From Enterococcus lemanii (GTDB lineage Bacteria; Bacillota; Bacilli; Lactobacillales; Enterococcaceae): DNA of 52,485 nt. The notes below the pieces were generated by a model that saw only the letters and a list, made by a program, of their open reading frames with translations, did no database searches and was not told where the DNA came from. Within the stretch, counting starts at the first letter, position 1. The number at the start of each line of letters is the position of its first letter. Both the position numbers and the translations under genes were made by a program. The DNA lies in the NCBI RefSeq assembly GCF_016909125.1, contig NZ_JAFBFD010000018.1, positions 1 through 52,485 on the forward strand. The letters are read 5' to 3'. Below, in pieces: positions 8,249-17,901 of this stretch.

Positions 8249-9106
8249 TTATTTTCCTTGTGCTGTTAAGGCAGCTCCGATTAAGTTGGCATCATTGCCA
8301 AACTTCGCTACTTGAATTTGAGGCATAATTGGGCAACGTTGACCATAATTCATAATTTCCGCTAATTTTTCTTGAATTTTTGGTAGTAAATCAGCCTTTT
8401 TAGTAATACCGCCACCTAAAACAATGTATTCTGGATCAATAATATACTGTAAATTATAAATTCCTAGCGCTAAGTAGTGGTAGAGCTCATCAGTTGCAGC
8501 GAGTGCTTCTTTTTCACCAGCATCTGCTAGTGCGAAGACCTCTTCACCAGTAAATTCTTGGCCTTTGTTCTTTGAATATTTGCGTGCCATGTGCACCGCT
8601 GAGCCTAACTCACTGAGCTCACGGTGACCATCAACTAACATCATACCAAACTCGCCGCCATAAGCATGTTCTCCTGGTTGAATTTGACCATTTGAAATAA
8701 TAGTGCCACCAACGCCTGTACCAATCACTATAAACAAAGCATTTTTAACGTCACCGGCAATCCCCAGATGAATTTCTGCTTTACAGGCGCAATTGGCATC
8801 ATTTTCAAAAAAAACAGGCAATTGGTATTTTTCTTTAAAATAAGCCACAAAGTCAAAATCATGAATATACCGTAAAGAACTTACCCCATCGACTCGTCCC
8901 GTCGTTTGATTGGCAATGCCTGGGACGCTAAAGGCTAAAGTGTCTACTGGGTAATGTGCAAGATAACTTTGAATTAAATCATCTAGTTGTGCTTGCATCG
9001 CACTTAACGTTTTGGGTGAATCAAACTTTTTTTGATCAAGGAGCTCTCCTGTATAAATCGCACTCTTCACACTAGAGCCACCAATATCAATGGTTAATAT
9101 CGTCAT
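8249..9106 (-). CDS. ROK-family sugar kinase
   Basis: The 285-residue protein starts with the phosphate loop TIDIGGSSVKSAIY and has the ROK features VFFENDANCACKAE (catalytic Asp in ENDAN), IGTGVGGTII and GEHAYGGEFGMM. The usual zinc-binding CxCGxxGCxE segment is absent: the corresponding region reads DGHRELSELGSAVHMA. This places it with the zinc-free branch that includes BglK-like kinases and the alf-2 SugK. It probably phosphorylates GlcNAc or another hexose set free by the neighbouring hydrolases, preparing it for glycolysis. It lies 12 bp downstream of the fucosidase gene, in the same operon. The sugar specificity cannot be read from the sequence. Confidence 0.88.
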   Translation of the reverse strand: MTILTIDIGGSSVKSAIYTGELLDQKKFDSPKTLSAMQAQLDDLIQSYLAHYPVDTLAFSVPGIANQTTGRVDGVSSLRYIHDFDFVAYFKEKYQLPVFFENDANCACKAEIHLGIAGDVKNALFIVIGTGVGGTIISNGQIQPGEHAYGGEFGMMLVDGHRELSELGSAVHMARKYSKNKGQEFTGEEVFALADAGEKEALAATDELYHYLALGIYNLQYIIDPEYIVLGGGITKKADLLPKIQEKLAEIMNYGQRCPIMPQIQVAKFGNDANLIGAALTAQGK

Positions 9107-9118
9107 GTCTTTTCCCTC

Positions 9119-11113
9119 TTATAGTTCAATTTTATAAACAAAGTGTGGTGCTAAGACTTCTTCGTTGATTACAATATAACCATCAATGACTTGAAAGTCC
9201 ACTGGTTTTTGTTGAATGATATCGGTCACTTGTTTCACTGTCTTAGTGCCTACAAAACATTCGAACGTCACATTTAATAATGGATAATGATTTTCAATTG
9301 TATAGATGTCTTCTGATTTTTTCTCTGTTAAATAGTGCAAGCCATGTAAAACAATCGTATCCTTATTTTCTGATGCGTTGGCCGTAATTTGTAAAGAAGA
9401 AGGGCCATCATGACGGACTTGCTTTTCAGTAATACATTCGGTTAAAACATCCGCCAAGATTTCTTTAATAAATTGTGGCGCATTTTTACGGTACAAAGTA
9501 AAGATTGGGTGGGCAAAGTAGTAAACATTGCCGAATTTTGTCAATTCCGGTGCGCCAATTTCTCTTCTTGATGGCGCGTGTTGGTGCGAAATAAAGGTCT
9601 CATTTTCACGGTTGAAGTAAGGTTTTACTCGATCAACCAGTTTTTTAGCACCATTTAAAGCGATGTTTGTGCCACGAATATACGAAACAAATTCTTCTTT
9701 TGGTAACTGTTTGCCATAGTTTTCGTTTGGTAAAATGAAGTCACGCTCAAATTCACCTGCACCTAGGTAATCAATGCCATAAAAAGCTTGTTCTTTTTTG
9801 GTAGAATCAATCATTGATTCGTAGGTACCAATGACCTGGCCACCAGATGCAACATATTGGGTTAATTTATTTAAAATCGTTTCATCAAAAGGAATAATAT
9901 CTGGTAAAATTAAAACTTTGTACTTCGCAAAATCCATGGCGGAATCAATAATATCAAATTGATAGTTTAATTCTTGCAACATGCGTGTAATTCCAATAAT
10001 CGCCGGACTGGTGCGTGGCGTGTCAGACCCTGGAATCCAAAACTCTTCTGGCGTTAAGACGCCAATTTCAGTCATTGGAATATGCGCATACTTACTATCT
10101 GTTTCAATTTTTTCAACCGTTTCATAAACATGACCAATTAAGTCATAAGCCGCTTTTGACAATTCGCCATCTGGGTGCAATTGATCCCCAATTGAACAAC
10201 CTTGTGCGCCTTGAGCAAACATATTAAAGACTTCAAATTCCATCGCTGCTCGATTTTTCAGTGAATGAAAATCGCCCCAATAAGTATGGAATTTCCCAGT
10301 CATTCCAATAAACTCTTTGCCTAAGTTACGAGCATAGCGCGCCGTAATTGGGAAATGATCATAACCCCAACCACCACTTGGCAAGCTTTCTAACTCTAAG
10401 TGTGAATAATAAGGCAAGCTTTTTTTATCGTTTGGTCCGATATGTGAGCCATTATAGAATGTTTTAATTTCTGGTGAAATCGCCCAAATCATTTCAGAAA
10501 TTTCTTTTTTAAATTCATGCAACATTATTTTTGAATATTTTAAGCGTTCATTTTTAATCGTATGATCAATCTTTAATTCGGCCATTTTCGTTTGGCAATA
10601 CTGACAGTCACAATCAACCGCAAATAAAATATCCATAAAAATACCATCCACATTTTCTTTGCCAACAACGTCAATGATATCTAACACATGGTCTTTGAAA
10701 AATGCACGATAGGGGCTATTTACACAAATCGTATGATAAAAATGCGGGGCAGGTACGCCTTGTGTATCAATAAATTCACCTTTATCATTCACTGCTAACC
10801 ATTCTGGATGATTTTTCATCACATAATGGTCCCATTGAACAGTCGTATAGATTGGTACATCAATATCTGCTGCATGACAAGCAGCGATTTGTTCTAGTAA
10901 TAAGTTCGGATTTGTTAATTCTGGATGAATTAACTCAGGATTTTTCCGGCTGGGATAGTACAACCAACCATGGTGACATCTAGCAAAACACGTAATCGAA
11001 TCCACGTGGGCTTCTTTTAAGGTTTGCACAAAAGCCGTTGCCTCAAAGTGCTCACCAATTTTTGGAATTAATTCACTTGTATGAAAATCTAAATGGACTT
11101 GTCTTGAACGCAC
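9119..11113 (-). CDS. GH151-like glycoside hydrolase, putative alpha-L-fucosidase
   Basis: The 664-residue protein has an N-terminal TIM-barrel of the 'hypothetical glycosyl hydrolase 6' type: FARCHHGWLYYPS, IYTTVQWDHYV, VDGIFMDILFAVDCDCQYC (probable nucleophile Asp on strand 4 next to a CxCxxC) and YNGSHIGPN. A beta-galactosidase-trimerisation-like domain follows (KVLILPDIIPFDE, YVASGGQVIGTYES). This layout matches family GH151, whose characterised members are alpha-L-fucosidases. There is no signal peptide, so it acts in the cytoplasm. It sits between glycosylasparaginase and ROK kinase, where L. casei alf-2 function needs a fucosidase acting on fucosyl-alpha-1,6-GlcNAc-Asn, there the unrelated GH29 AlfC. 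The GH151 assignment is from motif memory. Another deoxy-sugar or galactosidase activity is possible. Confidence 0.65.
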   Translation of the reverse strand: MRSRQVHLDFHTSELIPKIGEHFEATAFVQTLKEAHVDSITCFARCHHGWLYYPSRKNPELIHPELTNPNLLLEQIAACHAADIDVPIYTTVQWDHYVMKNHPEWLAVNDKGEFIDTQGVPAPHFYHTICVNSPYRAFFKDHVLDIIDVVGKENVDGIFMDILFAVDCDCQYCQTKMAELKIDHTIKNERLKYSKIMLHEFKKEISEMIWAISPEIKTFYNGSHIGPNDKKSLPYYSHLELESLPSGGWGYDHFPITARYARNLGKEFIGMTGKFHTYWGDFHSLKNRAAMEFEVFNMFAQGAQGCSIGDQLHPDGELSKAAYDLIGHVYETVEKIETDSKYAHIPMTEIGVLTPEEFWIPGSDTPRTSPAIIGITRMLQELNYQFDIIDSAMDFAKYKVLILPDIIPFDETILNKLTQYVASGGQVIGTYESMIDSTKKEQAFYGIDYLGAGEFERDFILPNENYGKQLPKEEFVSYIRGTNIALNGAKKLVDRVKPYFNRENETFISHQHAPSRREIGAPELTKFGNVYYFAHPIFTLYRKNAPQFIKEILADVLTECITEKQVRHDGPSSLQITANASENKDTIVLHGLHYLTEKKSEDIYTIENHYPLLNVTFECFVGTKTVKQVTDIIQQKPVDFQVIDGYIVINEEVLAPHFVYKIEL

Positions 11114-11142
11114 GGGTCTTCTCCTTTATTATCAATTTGTTT

Positions 11143-12099
11143 TTATTGAATTGGTGCGGTAATGCGTGCTTGGTAAGCATCTAGCCATTCTTGGCTAGCA
11201 ACTTCTATCTTAGGATAACTACCATCTTCACTTGGATAAGCTAAATAAATCGTTGGTGCTAATTGATCGGTGGCCACCGCAAAAGAAAACTCAACGTTGG
11301 TTGCCACCCCCCACTCGCCTTTATTGTTCATCGCGACTAAAGAAAAAGCGCCACATTTGCCTTTTCGACGTTCTAATTGTTTGGCAAAATCTTGCATCGC
11401 TTGATTCACGGCTTCTTGTGGCTGCAAGCCAGTGCCCATTAAACGCACCGTTTCATAGCTCAAACAGCCTTTCATCAAATCTTCTCCTAAGCCAGTGGCC
11501 GTCGCACCACCAATTTCACTGTCAACATAAAAGCCTGAACCTGACAGTGGAGAATCCCCGATGCGGCCCTCTTTTTTCATAAATAAACCACTACTTGAAG
11601 TCCCGCAAGCCATGCTGCCATTTTGATCTAAGGCGACCATCCCAACTGTATCATGACCATCATAGGGACTTAAATTTGAATTTCTCATTTCAGCCAAACG
11701 ATTTTCCCACGTTTTCTTCGCACGTTCAGTCAGCATATTTTGAATCTCAAAACCTTCTTTAATGGCATACTTAGCCACTCCATCACCGACTAAAAACGAA
11801 TTAAAACGTTCATGACTTAATTTTTCTGCTACCGCAATTGGGTTTTTCACGCTGCGACTCCCCGCCACTGCTCCAATGTCAAAATTATCACCATTCATAA
11901 AAGCGGCATCTAATTCAACTAACCCTTCTTCGTTTGGTAACCCACCGTAACCTACCGATTTATAAAAAGGATAGTCTTCTACCATTTTTATCGCAGCGAC
12001 AATCGCCGTTTGGGCACTTCCCCCATTGGCTAAATCAGTGGTTCCTTTCGTAATACCATCACAAGCCATTCTCCAGGTGGCAATCATTCCGTAACTCAT
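11143..12099 (-). CDS. N4-(beta-N-acetylglucosaminyl)-L-asparaginase (glycosylasparaginase)
   Basis: This Ntn-hydrolase cleaves the amide between GlcNAc and asparagine, giving aspartate and GlcNAc-amine, which becomes GlcNAc and ammonia. The catalytic threonine is Thr151 in YDGHDTVGMVALD. The enzyme self-cleaves before it. Also seen are the second-half signatures CGTSSSGLFMK, GRIGDSPLSGSGFY and GGATATGLGEDLM. The length of 318 residues is typical of bacterial forms and there is no signal peptide. It starts 26 bp after the PepV-type gene and precedes the fucosidase gene by 30 bp, so the three are co-transcribed. In L. casei the equivalent, AsnA2, is needed for growth on fucosyl-GlcNAc-Asn. Confidence 0.92.
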   Translation of the reverse strand: MSYGMIATWRMACDGITKGTTDLANGGSAQTAIVAAIKMVEDYPFYKSVGYGGLPNEEGLVELDAAFMNGDNFDIGAVAGSRSVKNPIAVAEKLSHERFNSFLVGDGVAKYAIKEGFEIQNMLTERAKKTWENRLAEMRNSNLSPYDGHDTVGMVALDQNGSMACGTSSSGLFMKKEGRIGDSPLSGSGFYVDSEIGGATATGLGEDLMKGCLSYETVRLMGTGLQPQEAVNQAMQDFAKQLERRKGKCGAFSLVAMNNKGEWGVATNVEFSFAVATDQLAPTIYLAYPSEDGSYPKIEVASQEWLDAYQARITAPIQ

Positions 12100-12124
12100 T
12101 TGTTTTCCTCCTCGTATTTCAAGT

Positions 12125-13425
12125 TTATTCGCAAAGATTTAAAATTGCATTCATATAAATTTCCATATTTAACAGTAAATCACTTTCATCCATGTATTCA
12201 TCGGCATTGTGCGCAATCCCTTTTTGACCAGGAAACGAAGGACCAAACGCGACCGTATTGGGTAAAGCCCGCGCATAAGTGGCACCGGTTGTCGTGACTG
12301 GGGTACTATCAAGTGCCGTCACGTCCGCATAAGCTTTTGATAATTGCGCCACTTCTGAGCGGTTTTTATCGGTTAATAGACTTGGCAAACTCCGAACAAG
12401 GGTTAAGGTTGAGTTTGAATACGCCGCTTTTTGCAAACCTTCCAACACCATTTCTTCCGTAAAAGAAACCGGATAGCGTAAAGATAAGCCTAATTTAAAG
12501 CCCGTTTGCGTTTTTTCTAGTAAATAGGGGGTGACATTTAAGATACCGCTTATCTCATCGGACCAATCCATATCAAGTCCTTGACCAAAGTGCTGATCAT
12601 GGAAGCTTTCGTCTAACCACTGAAAATAATTTTTCAATTCCATATTCGTTGTCGCTTTTACCAACTCTTTGGCTAATAAAGTAATCGCGTTATTGCCTAA
12701 TTCTGGGGCATTTGAAGGCGCACGTTTACCAGAAACGGCATAGATTCGACCATCTAATTGGCAACTTAAAACATCCGGAACAAAACTGCGATCTTGTTCC
12801 CCACTAATTTCAGAAATTAAAGCCAAGGCCTCTGAGCTAAGGGCAGTTTCGTACACAACATTAATAATCCCACGTTCGCCATAAACAACGGGATATTTAC
12901 AGTCAGGGGTAAAAGCAAAGTGCGGAGCTGCTTCTTGCGCTAAATAACGTGCGATATCCGCCGAACCACTTTCTTCATCACTGCCAAAAAGAATTCGTAA
13001 GGTTTGTTTTAACTGATAGCCCTGTTCCATTAGTAATTTCAAACCAAATAAGCAAGAAAAAATCGGACCTTTATTATCTAGGATTCCACGACCATATAAC
13101 TTCCCGTTTGCAATCGTCAACTCAAAGGGCGGATAGGTCCAAGCACCACCGGCTGCAACCACATCTAAATGGCCCGCAATCCCGATATAATCGGAAGCTT
13201 TGCCGACTTGAATATAGGCAACCGCATCATCGACAATTTCTCCCGAAAAGCCATAGGAATGAGCGAGCTTCATAATTTGCTCCAAGACACGTTTATTTTC
13301 TACACCATAAGGAGCGCCGTCTGCGACTGGACCTTTGACACTTGGAATTTCAATTAAAGTCGCTAAATCTTGATAAAATTCTGCTTTATGGGCTTCAATT
13401 AATTGTTTAAAATTTCTTTGTTCCA
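12125..13425 (-). CDS. pepV: M20 family dipeptidase, PepV type
   Basis: PepV-type metallopeptidases hydrolyse dipeptides in the cytoplasm and use two zinc ions. Ligand motifs are GIAGHLDVV, GRGILDNKGP, GSDEESGSAD, TPDCKYP and a late histidine in GIAHNADEY. The ATG at 13425-13423 lies behind AAGGAGAA and gives 433 residues. A longer in-frame start 46 bp upstream would overlap the previous gene and has no ribosome site. The gene follows the YitT-like gene by 14 bp and precedes glycosylasparaginase. In this operon it probably trims short glycopeptides to glyco-asparagine or recovers the amino acids. pepV occupies the same neighbourhood in the alf-2 cluster. Confidence 0.88.
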
Positions 13426-13439
13426 TTGAATTTTCTCCT

Positions 13440-14294
13440 TTACCATTCATAAAAATTTGTATTGGTGACAATACCGGGTGAAATACTCATAAAAGCATGT
13501 TGATCGACTTGTTTGACCACCTGGTTTAATTGGGAAACTTCTTTTTGACTAGCTACAATAAAGAGCATTTTCTTTTCTTCTTTTAAAAAAGCGCCTTCAA
13601 CGTTATTGACAACGGTTATCCCTCTTTTTAAGACTTTTTGCAAGACGGGCAGTAATTCTTCTGAATGATCCGTGACTAATAAAATTTGGACTTTTTGTTG
13701 TTTGGTATTCACAAAATCGACTGTTTTCCCACTAACAAAAACCGCTAGAGCACTATAAAAAGCATATTGCCAACCATATAAAAATCCGGCAATAAACTGA
13801 ATGCCTAAGTTAAAGATAATAAAAATACTCCCAATCGATCTTCCGGTTTTCTTACGTGTTAAGATGCCAATAATATCTAGGCCTCCTGTTGAAAAATCAC
13901 TATTTAACGTAATACCAACTGAAAAGCCATGTAACGCACCACCGACAACCGAGGCCAATATAGGGTCAGTCACAATGGTCTTTACCGGAACCAGACTCAT
14001 AAAAACATAAGTCAATAAGACCGCCAATATCGTATACTTCGTAAATTCTCGATCAATCACTAACCAAGAAATGACCAGTAAGGGGATATTAATTAGCAAA
14101 ACAAGCAACGGAATCGATAAAGAAAGGTGAAAATAATTTTCTAAGATCGACACAACCAGTTGCGAAAAACCAGTAATGCCACTTGCATAAATATTGCCGG
14201 GTAATCAAAAGAAATTAAAAGCGATTGAAACAACGAGTGCATAGACACCAGCAATCATTATTTTTGTATTCCTTTTCATTCCCACTTCACTCAT
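13440..14294 (-). pseudogene. YitT-family membrane protein interrupted by in-frame TGA
   Basis: YitT-type proteins have five or six membrane segments (DUF161) followed by a cytoplasmic DUF2179 domain. The start MSEVGMKRNTKIMIAG (ATG 14294-14292, AAGGAG nine bases before it) and the first helix LVVSIAFNFF are followed by TGA at 14207-14205. The frame continues with LPGNIYASGITGFSQLVVS. The family normally has a hydrophobic residue here, so TTA (Leu) to TGA is the simplest change. The remaining 237 codons are intact with a clean DUF2179 end (LLVTDHSEELLPVLQKVL). It is first in the glyco-asparagine operon, where a transporter would be expected. Read-through or internal restart cannot be excluded. 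Function of the family is unknown. Confidence 0.75.
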
Positions 14295-14322
14295 AATCAT
14301 GAACTCCTTTAAAAAAAGAAAT

Positions 14323-14346
14323 AGTATATATTGTATAGTATATACT
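14323..14346 (-). promoter_or_regulatory. Inverted repeat in the glyco-asparagine operon promoter
   Basis: AGTATATA (14323-14330) and TATATACT (14339-14346) form an 8-bp inverted repeat with 8-bp spacing, 15 to 40 bp upstream of the YitT Shine-Dalgarno. It is AT-rich and overlaps possible -10 sequences. Size and position fit a GntR-type operator, but its use is inference. Confidence 0.4.
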
Positions 14347-14456
14347 GTTTTTAAAAAATCACAATAAAAATAACCAACAAAAAGAGAATTTTTCACTTTT
14401 TGTTGGTTAATATTTTTTAAAGTTATTGAGTTAACCTTGTTTTACTGAACTTGCTT

Positions 14457-15029
14457 TTAATCATCTATACGAATGAGCGCACCCGTATCTAAGTTAAAGT
14501 ATTTCTCACTACCTGCGATTCCAGCTAATTCAACTTCTAAAATTGGTCTACCTGCTTCAACCTCGGCACTCCAGCCGCCTAAGCGTGCATTCGTTCCTGC
14601 CTCTGCTAAGACACTATCAACGATTTCGGTAATTTTTTCGACTTGTTCTCTGGTTAAGGCGGTTTCCCGATCTAGGCTCCGACTTTCTTCTTGACGGATA
14701 ATTTCTTTGGTTGCTGGATGAATTCGCCATTCGTACTCACGCCGATTCGTTTGATCCAATGCTTCTGCTTCGTAAATAAAGCCGTAACGAACACTTGTTT
14801 CTAAAGCAATTTTAGTCAACGCTGCACTTGGTAATTCTTCTGCTAGTAAGTCATAAAGTTCCACTGGTTTAACAGTTATTTCTGTAAAGGCGATTTTTCC
14901 AGACTTCGCTGAAACCGAAGACTCCGTACCTGCATTGGTTGCAGAATTGGAACTTTGCGAAATGGTCGGAGTTTGCGTACAAGCAGATAAAATAAAAAGT
15001 AATAAAAATAATCCAGGAATTTTTTTCAT
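14457..15029 (-). CDS. PepSY-like domain lipoprotein
   Basis: The 190-residue protein starts MKKIPGLFLLLFILSACTQT: a short signal peptide and lipobox LSAC, so it is lipid-anchored on the outer face of the membrane. A serine/threonine-rich linker follows to about residue 45. The rest looks like two PepSY-type repeats: one ends near EYEWRIHPATKEIIRQEESR, the other near WSAEVEAGRPILEVELA and EKYFNLDTGALIRIDD. The 'x-G-x-I/L' ends are typical of PepSY. PepSY proteins are thought to modulate extracellular peptidases. It is separated from the upstream cls gene by a terminator. The exact role is unknown. Confidence 0.75.
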   Translation of the reverse strand: MKKIPGLFLLLFILSACTQTPTISQSSNSATNAGTESSVSAKSGKIAFTEITVKPVELYDLLAEELPSAALTKIALETSVRYGFIYEAEALDQTNRREYEWRIHPATKEIIRQEESRSLDRETALTREQVEKITEIVDSVLAEAGTNARLGGWSAEVEAGRPILEVELAGIAGSEKYFNLDTGALIRIDD

Positions 15030-15103
15030 ATTAAACGCCTCCTTTTTCCTTTATTATACAACGTTGAGACAAAGTTCCCCAAACCATAACCTTTCCATAA
15101 AAA

Positions 15104-15137
15104 ATAGCCTTCTACCTAAAAAAAAGTAAAAGGCTAT
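15104..15137 (-). terminator. Terminator downstream of cls
   Basis: ATAGCCTT (15104-15111) pairs with AAGGCTAT (15130-15137). On the minus strand it is followed by TTTTTT, ending the membrane-protein operon before the lipoprotein gene. Confidence 0.75.
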
Positions 15138-15201
15138 CCTTCTTTCGAATGTGTTTTTTCACAATTTTTTTAATTCCAAATCGCTGTAATCGTTAAAAAA
15201 C

Positions 15202-16740
15202 TTAAAGCAAGGGAGCAAAAAATTCACTCAAACGCTCTTTGATTCGTTGATGAATGGGGCGACGACTTCTCTCAAGCATTGTTACTGGCTGAGAACGGGT
15301 TAAATCCACTCTAAACTGTTCAATTACTTCATTTACCGCATTAGAAGGTCCATAAATAAAAGCCGAAATTTCATGATTTAAATAAAAACTGCGCACATCA
15401 AAGTTTGTGGAACCAATCGTGGCAATCGTATCATCAATAATCATGTATTTACAGTGTAAAAAGGCCGTCGTATCATAAAAATAAACTTTGACGCCAGCAC
15501 TTAGCAAACGATTAATAAATGACGTATTGCCATAATAAGAAATTCCACGATCACCTTTTCCTGGCATGATGATTTGAACCTCAATTCCGCTACGGGCCGC
15601 ACGTCGAATGGCTGAGAGGGCTTCGTTATCTGGAACAAAATAGGGACTGGCAATTTTAATTGACCGCGTGGCCTTACCAATGACATCCATAAAAGCGTCT
15701 CGAATCACCGTTTCCTCATCATACGGACCACCAAAAACGACTTGACAAGTTTCGTTCATTTCCTGTTCGAGATTTTCTAAAGGGAAGTAATGGTTCATTT
15801 GAGTAACAAAGGGGGTTAGCGCTTCCTCATTATTTTCAAAATAAATCCAGTCATGGATGAATGTCCCTTGAACTTCAAGTGCTGCTGGGCCAACAATTCG
15901 TAAGTTTGTATCACGCCAGTAATCAAATTTATCCGTTAATGAGCGATACTCATTTCCTAGGTTCATTCCACCAAGATGAGCCACTTTCCCATCGACAACA
16001 ATCATCTTCCGGTGGTTACGCCAGTTCATCCGCGTACTTAGCAGTGGGGTATTGACTAAATCAAAGGGGCGAACTTCCACACCACTCGTTTTTAAATCAT
16101 CAATGAACTCATAGGGCAGCTTAATCGAACCCACGCTGTCATACATCAAACGAACTTTAATCCCCGTTTGTGCTTTTTCTTTCAGTAAAGCAGCGAGTTC
16201 ACTGCCCGTCTCATCGGCTTTATAAATAAAGTAAAACAGATGGATGTGATGCTCCGCCTGACGAATATCGGTCAAGATATTTTGATAGGCAACTTCCCCA
16301 TCGGCGTAAGAGACTAAAGCATTGCCCTTTAAGGCTTCGTTCCCTGATAAATAAAATAATTCTTTTGATAAAGGATTTTTTTCATCCACCCAGTTGGGAT
16401 GTTGCTTAAAAATCTCCAATAAATAACGATGTAACTGGCGGATGTTTTCTTTTTGAATTTTTGAAAAGCGTCTAGTTTTCGGATTACGACCGATTAAAAA
16501 GAAAAGTAAAATACCGATAAATGGAAAAATTAAAATAGCAAATAACCAAGCAAATTTTGACGTGGCGTTACGGTCATCAAAGAAAATCAAATAGCCACTC
16601 ATTAAAATGGAGACCACTTCAACAAGTATCGTCAAAACTAAGAAACTATCAAAAATGAAATAAATAATGAGGCTGATTATCCCAAAAACTAAGGTAATCA
16701 CTAGCATCTGTTGCAGTTTATTTTTCATTGTTTTCTTCAA
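15202..16740 (-). CDS. cls: Cardiolipin synthase
   Basis: Cls joins two phosphatidylglycerol molecules into cardiolipin at the membrane. The 512-residue protein has two N-terminal membrane helices (about 12-32 and 40-80, including SKFAWLFAILIFPFIGILLF) and two phospholipase D HKD motifs: NHRKMIVVDGKVAHLGGMN and HCKYMIIDDTIATIGSTN. The length is that of Firmicutes Cls enzymes. Its start overlaps the end of the AI-2E-type gene by 23 bp, so the two are co-transcribed. It is the last gene of a membrane-protein series reading from 22231 down to 15202. No lesion is seen. Confidence 0.93.
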   Translation of the reverse strand: MKKTMKNKLQQMLVITLVFGIISLIIYFIFDSFLVLTILVEVVSILMSGYLIFFDDRNATSKFAWLFAILIFPFIGILLFFLIGRNPKTRRFSKIQKENIRQLHRYLLEIFKQHPNWVDEKNPLSKELFYLSGNEALKGNALVSYADGEVAYQNILTDIRQAEHHIHLFYFIYKADETGSELAALLKEKAQTGIKVRLMYDSVGSIKLPYEFIDDLKTSGVEVRPFDLVNTPLLSTRMNWRNHRKMIVVDGKVAHLGGMNLGNEYRSLTDKFDYWRDTNLRIVGPAALEVQGTFIHDWIYFENNEEALTPFVTQMNHYFPLENLEQEMNETCQVVFGGPYDEETVIRDAFMDVIGKATRSIKIASPYFVPDNEALSAIRRAARSGIEVQIIMPGKGDRGISYYGNTSFINRLLSAGVKVYFYDTTAFLHCKYMIIDDTIATIGSTNFDVRSFYLNHEISAFIYGPSNAVNEVIEQFRVDLTRSQPVTMLERSRRPIHQRIKERLSEFFAPLL

Positions 16741-17827
16741 GTTCCTTTCGTTTACTTTTAATTTGTCTGAATTTTATCCCATAGACAATGGCCACCTTTA
16801 AAGCAGCAACGACTGGTAGAATAATAATCATTCCTAAAATGCCAAAAGCTTGGCCCGTAATCAGCATGACAATAATGACAAATAACGGGTGCATCTTCAA
16901 TTCTTTACTCATTACATAAGGAGAAACTACATAAGATTCACCTAATTGAACAATAATAATTCCAATGATAATAATAAAAGCATTGACGTCGTTAGTGACT
17001 AATCCGGCAATCACGGCTGGAATCGCCCCGATCCATGGCCCAAAATAAGGAACAATATCCATGACTCCTGCCACAACCGCAAACAGCAGCGCCCCTTTTA
17101 ACCCCGCAAGTCCAAAAGTTAACCATGCACCTAAAAAAACATAGAAACAAACAACGGCTTTTCCGCTAATATAATCCGATAGTGTTTTCTCTAATGCTAC
17201 AAAGAAATCCAAGCCCCACTTTTGGTACTCTTTCGGTAATTTTTCATGAATTTTTTTTGCTTTATTCGTATTTTTTAGCATATAAATAACCATAATTGGC
17301 ATAATACTCACCACTAAAAAAGAACTCGAAACAAAGCTAAATACCAAATTTGTGCCGCTACGTAAACCAACAAAAATGACATCAAAGAAATCAGTAAATG
17401 AACGATTAAATAGTGCCAAATACTCCTCCATGCTTTCACGATTTAGCAAGTCCGTTTGGATGAGCCAGCGATCAACTTCTTGAATTAGTTGTGGTAAGCT
17501 TTTCATGAGTGCATCAATTTGGAGTAGCAATAATGGAATAAACTCCCGAACTAAAAATACAATGACAACTAAGAAGAACAGCAAAGACAAAACTAAACTC
17601 AATACTTCATTCTTTAAATACTTAATGAGCTGTAAGTATAAGGGTCTCAGTAAGTAATAGATAAAAAATGAAATAATCGTTGGGATAAGTAAGGTACTAA
17701 CCGTAATTGAAAAAACTTTAGCCAAAACTTCGATGTTTTTCACTTTTGACCATAAATATAAAAAACTAATTGCTAAAATAATCAAATAAAAAGCTTTTGA
17801 CTTTTTTAAATCATTCATCTCATTCAC
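16718..17827 (-). CDS. AI-2E family transporter-like membrane protein
   Basis: The 369-residue protein has about eight membrane segments: two near the N-terminus (residues 12-30 and 33-90), one around 165-185, and a cluster from 215 to 350 with ALLFAVVAGVMDIVPYFGPW and IGAIPAVIAGL. The PYFGPWIG motif and the ending with ILPVVAALK are typical of the AI-2E/PerM/YtvI family. Members are variously described as autoinducer exporters, sporulation proteins or ion antiporters, so no substrate is assigned. The downstream cls gene overlaps it by 23 bp. A gap of about 75 bp containing an A/T-rich repeat separates it from the DUF308 gene. Confidence 0.85.
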   Translation of the reverse strand: MNEMNDLKKSKAFYLIILAISFLYLWSKVKNIEVLAKVFSITVSTLLIPTIISFFIYYLLRPLYLQLIKYLKNEVLSLVLSLLFFLVVIVFLVREFIPLLLLQIDALMKSLPQLIQEVDRWLIQTDLLNRESMEEYLALFNRSFTDFFDVIFVGLRSGTNLVFSFVSSSFLVVSIMPIMVIYMLKNTNKAKKIHEKLPKEYQKWGLDFFVALEKTLSDYISGKAVVCFYVFLGAWLTFGLAGLKGALLFAVVAGVMDIVPYFGPWIGAIPAVIAGLVTNDVNAFIIIIGIIIVQLGESYVVSPYVMSKELKMHPLFVIIVMLITGQAFGILGMIIILPVVAALKVAIVYGIKFRQIKSKRKELEENNEK

Positions 17828-17901
17828 CTCGATTTTTTAAATCAAACAAACACAAATTCCTTTAACTTGTTATTTTCACCAAGTTAAAGGAATATAAAAT
17901 T

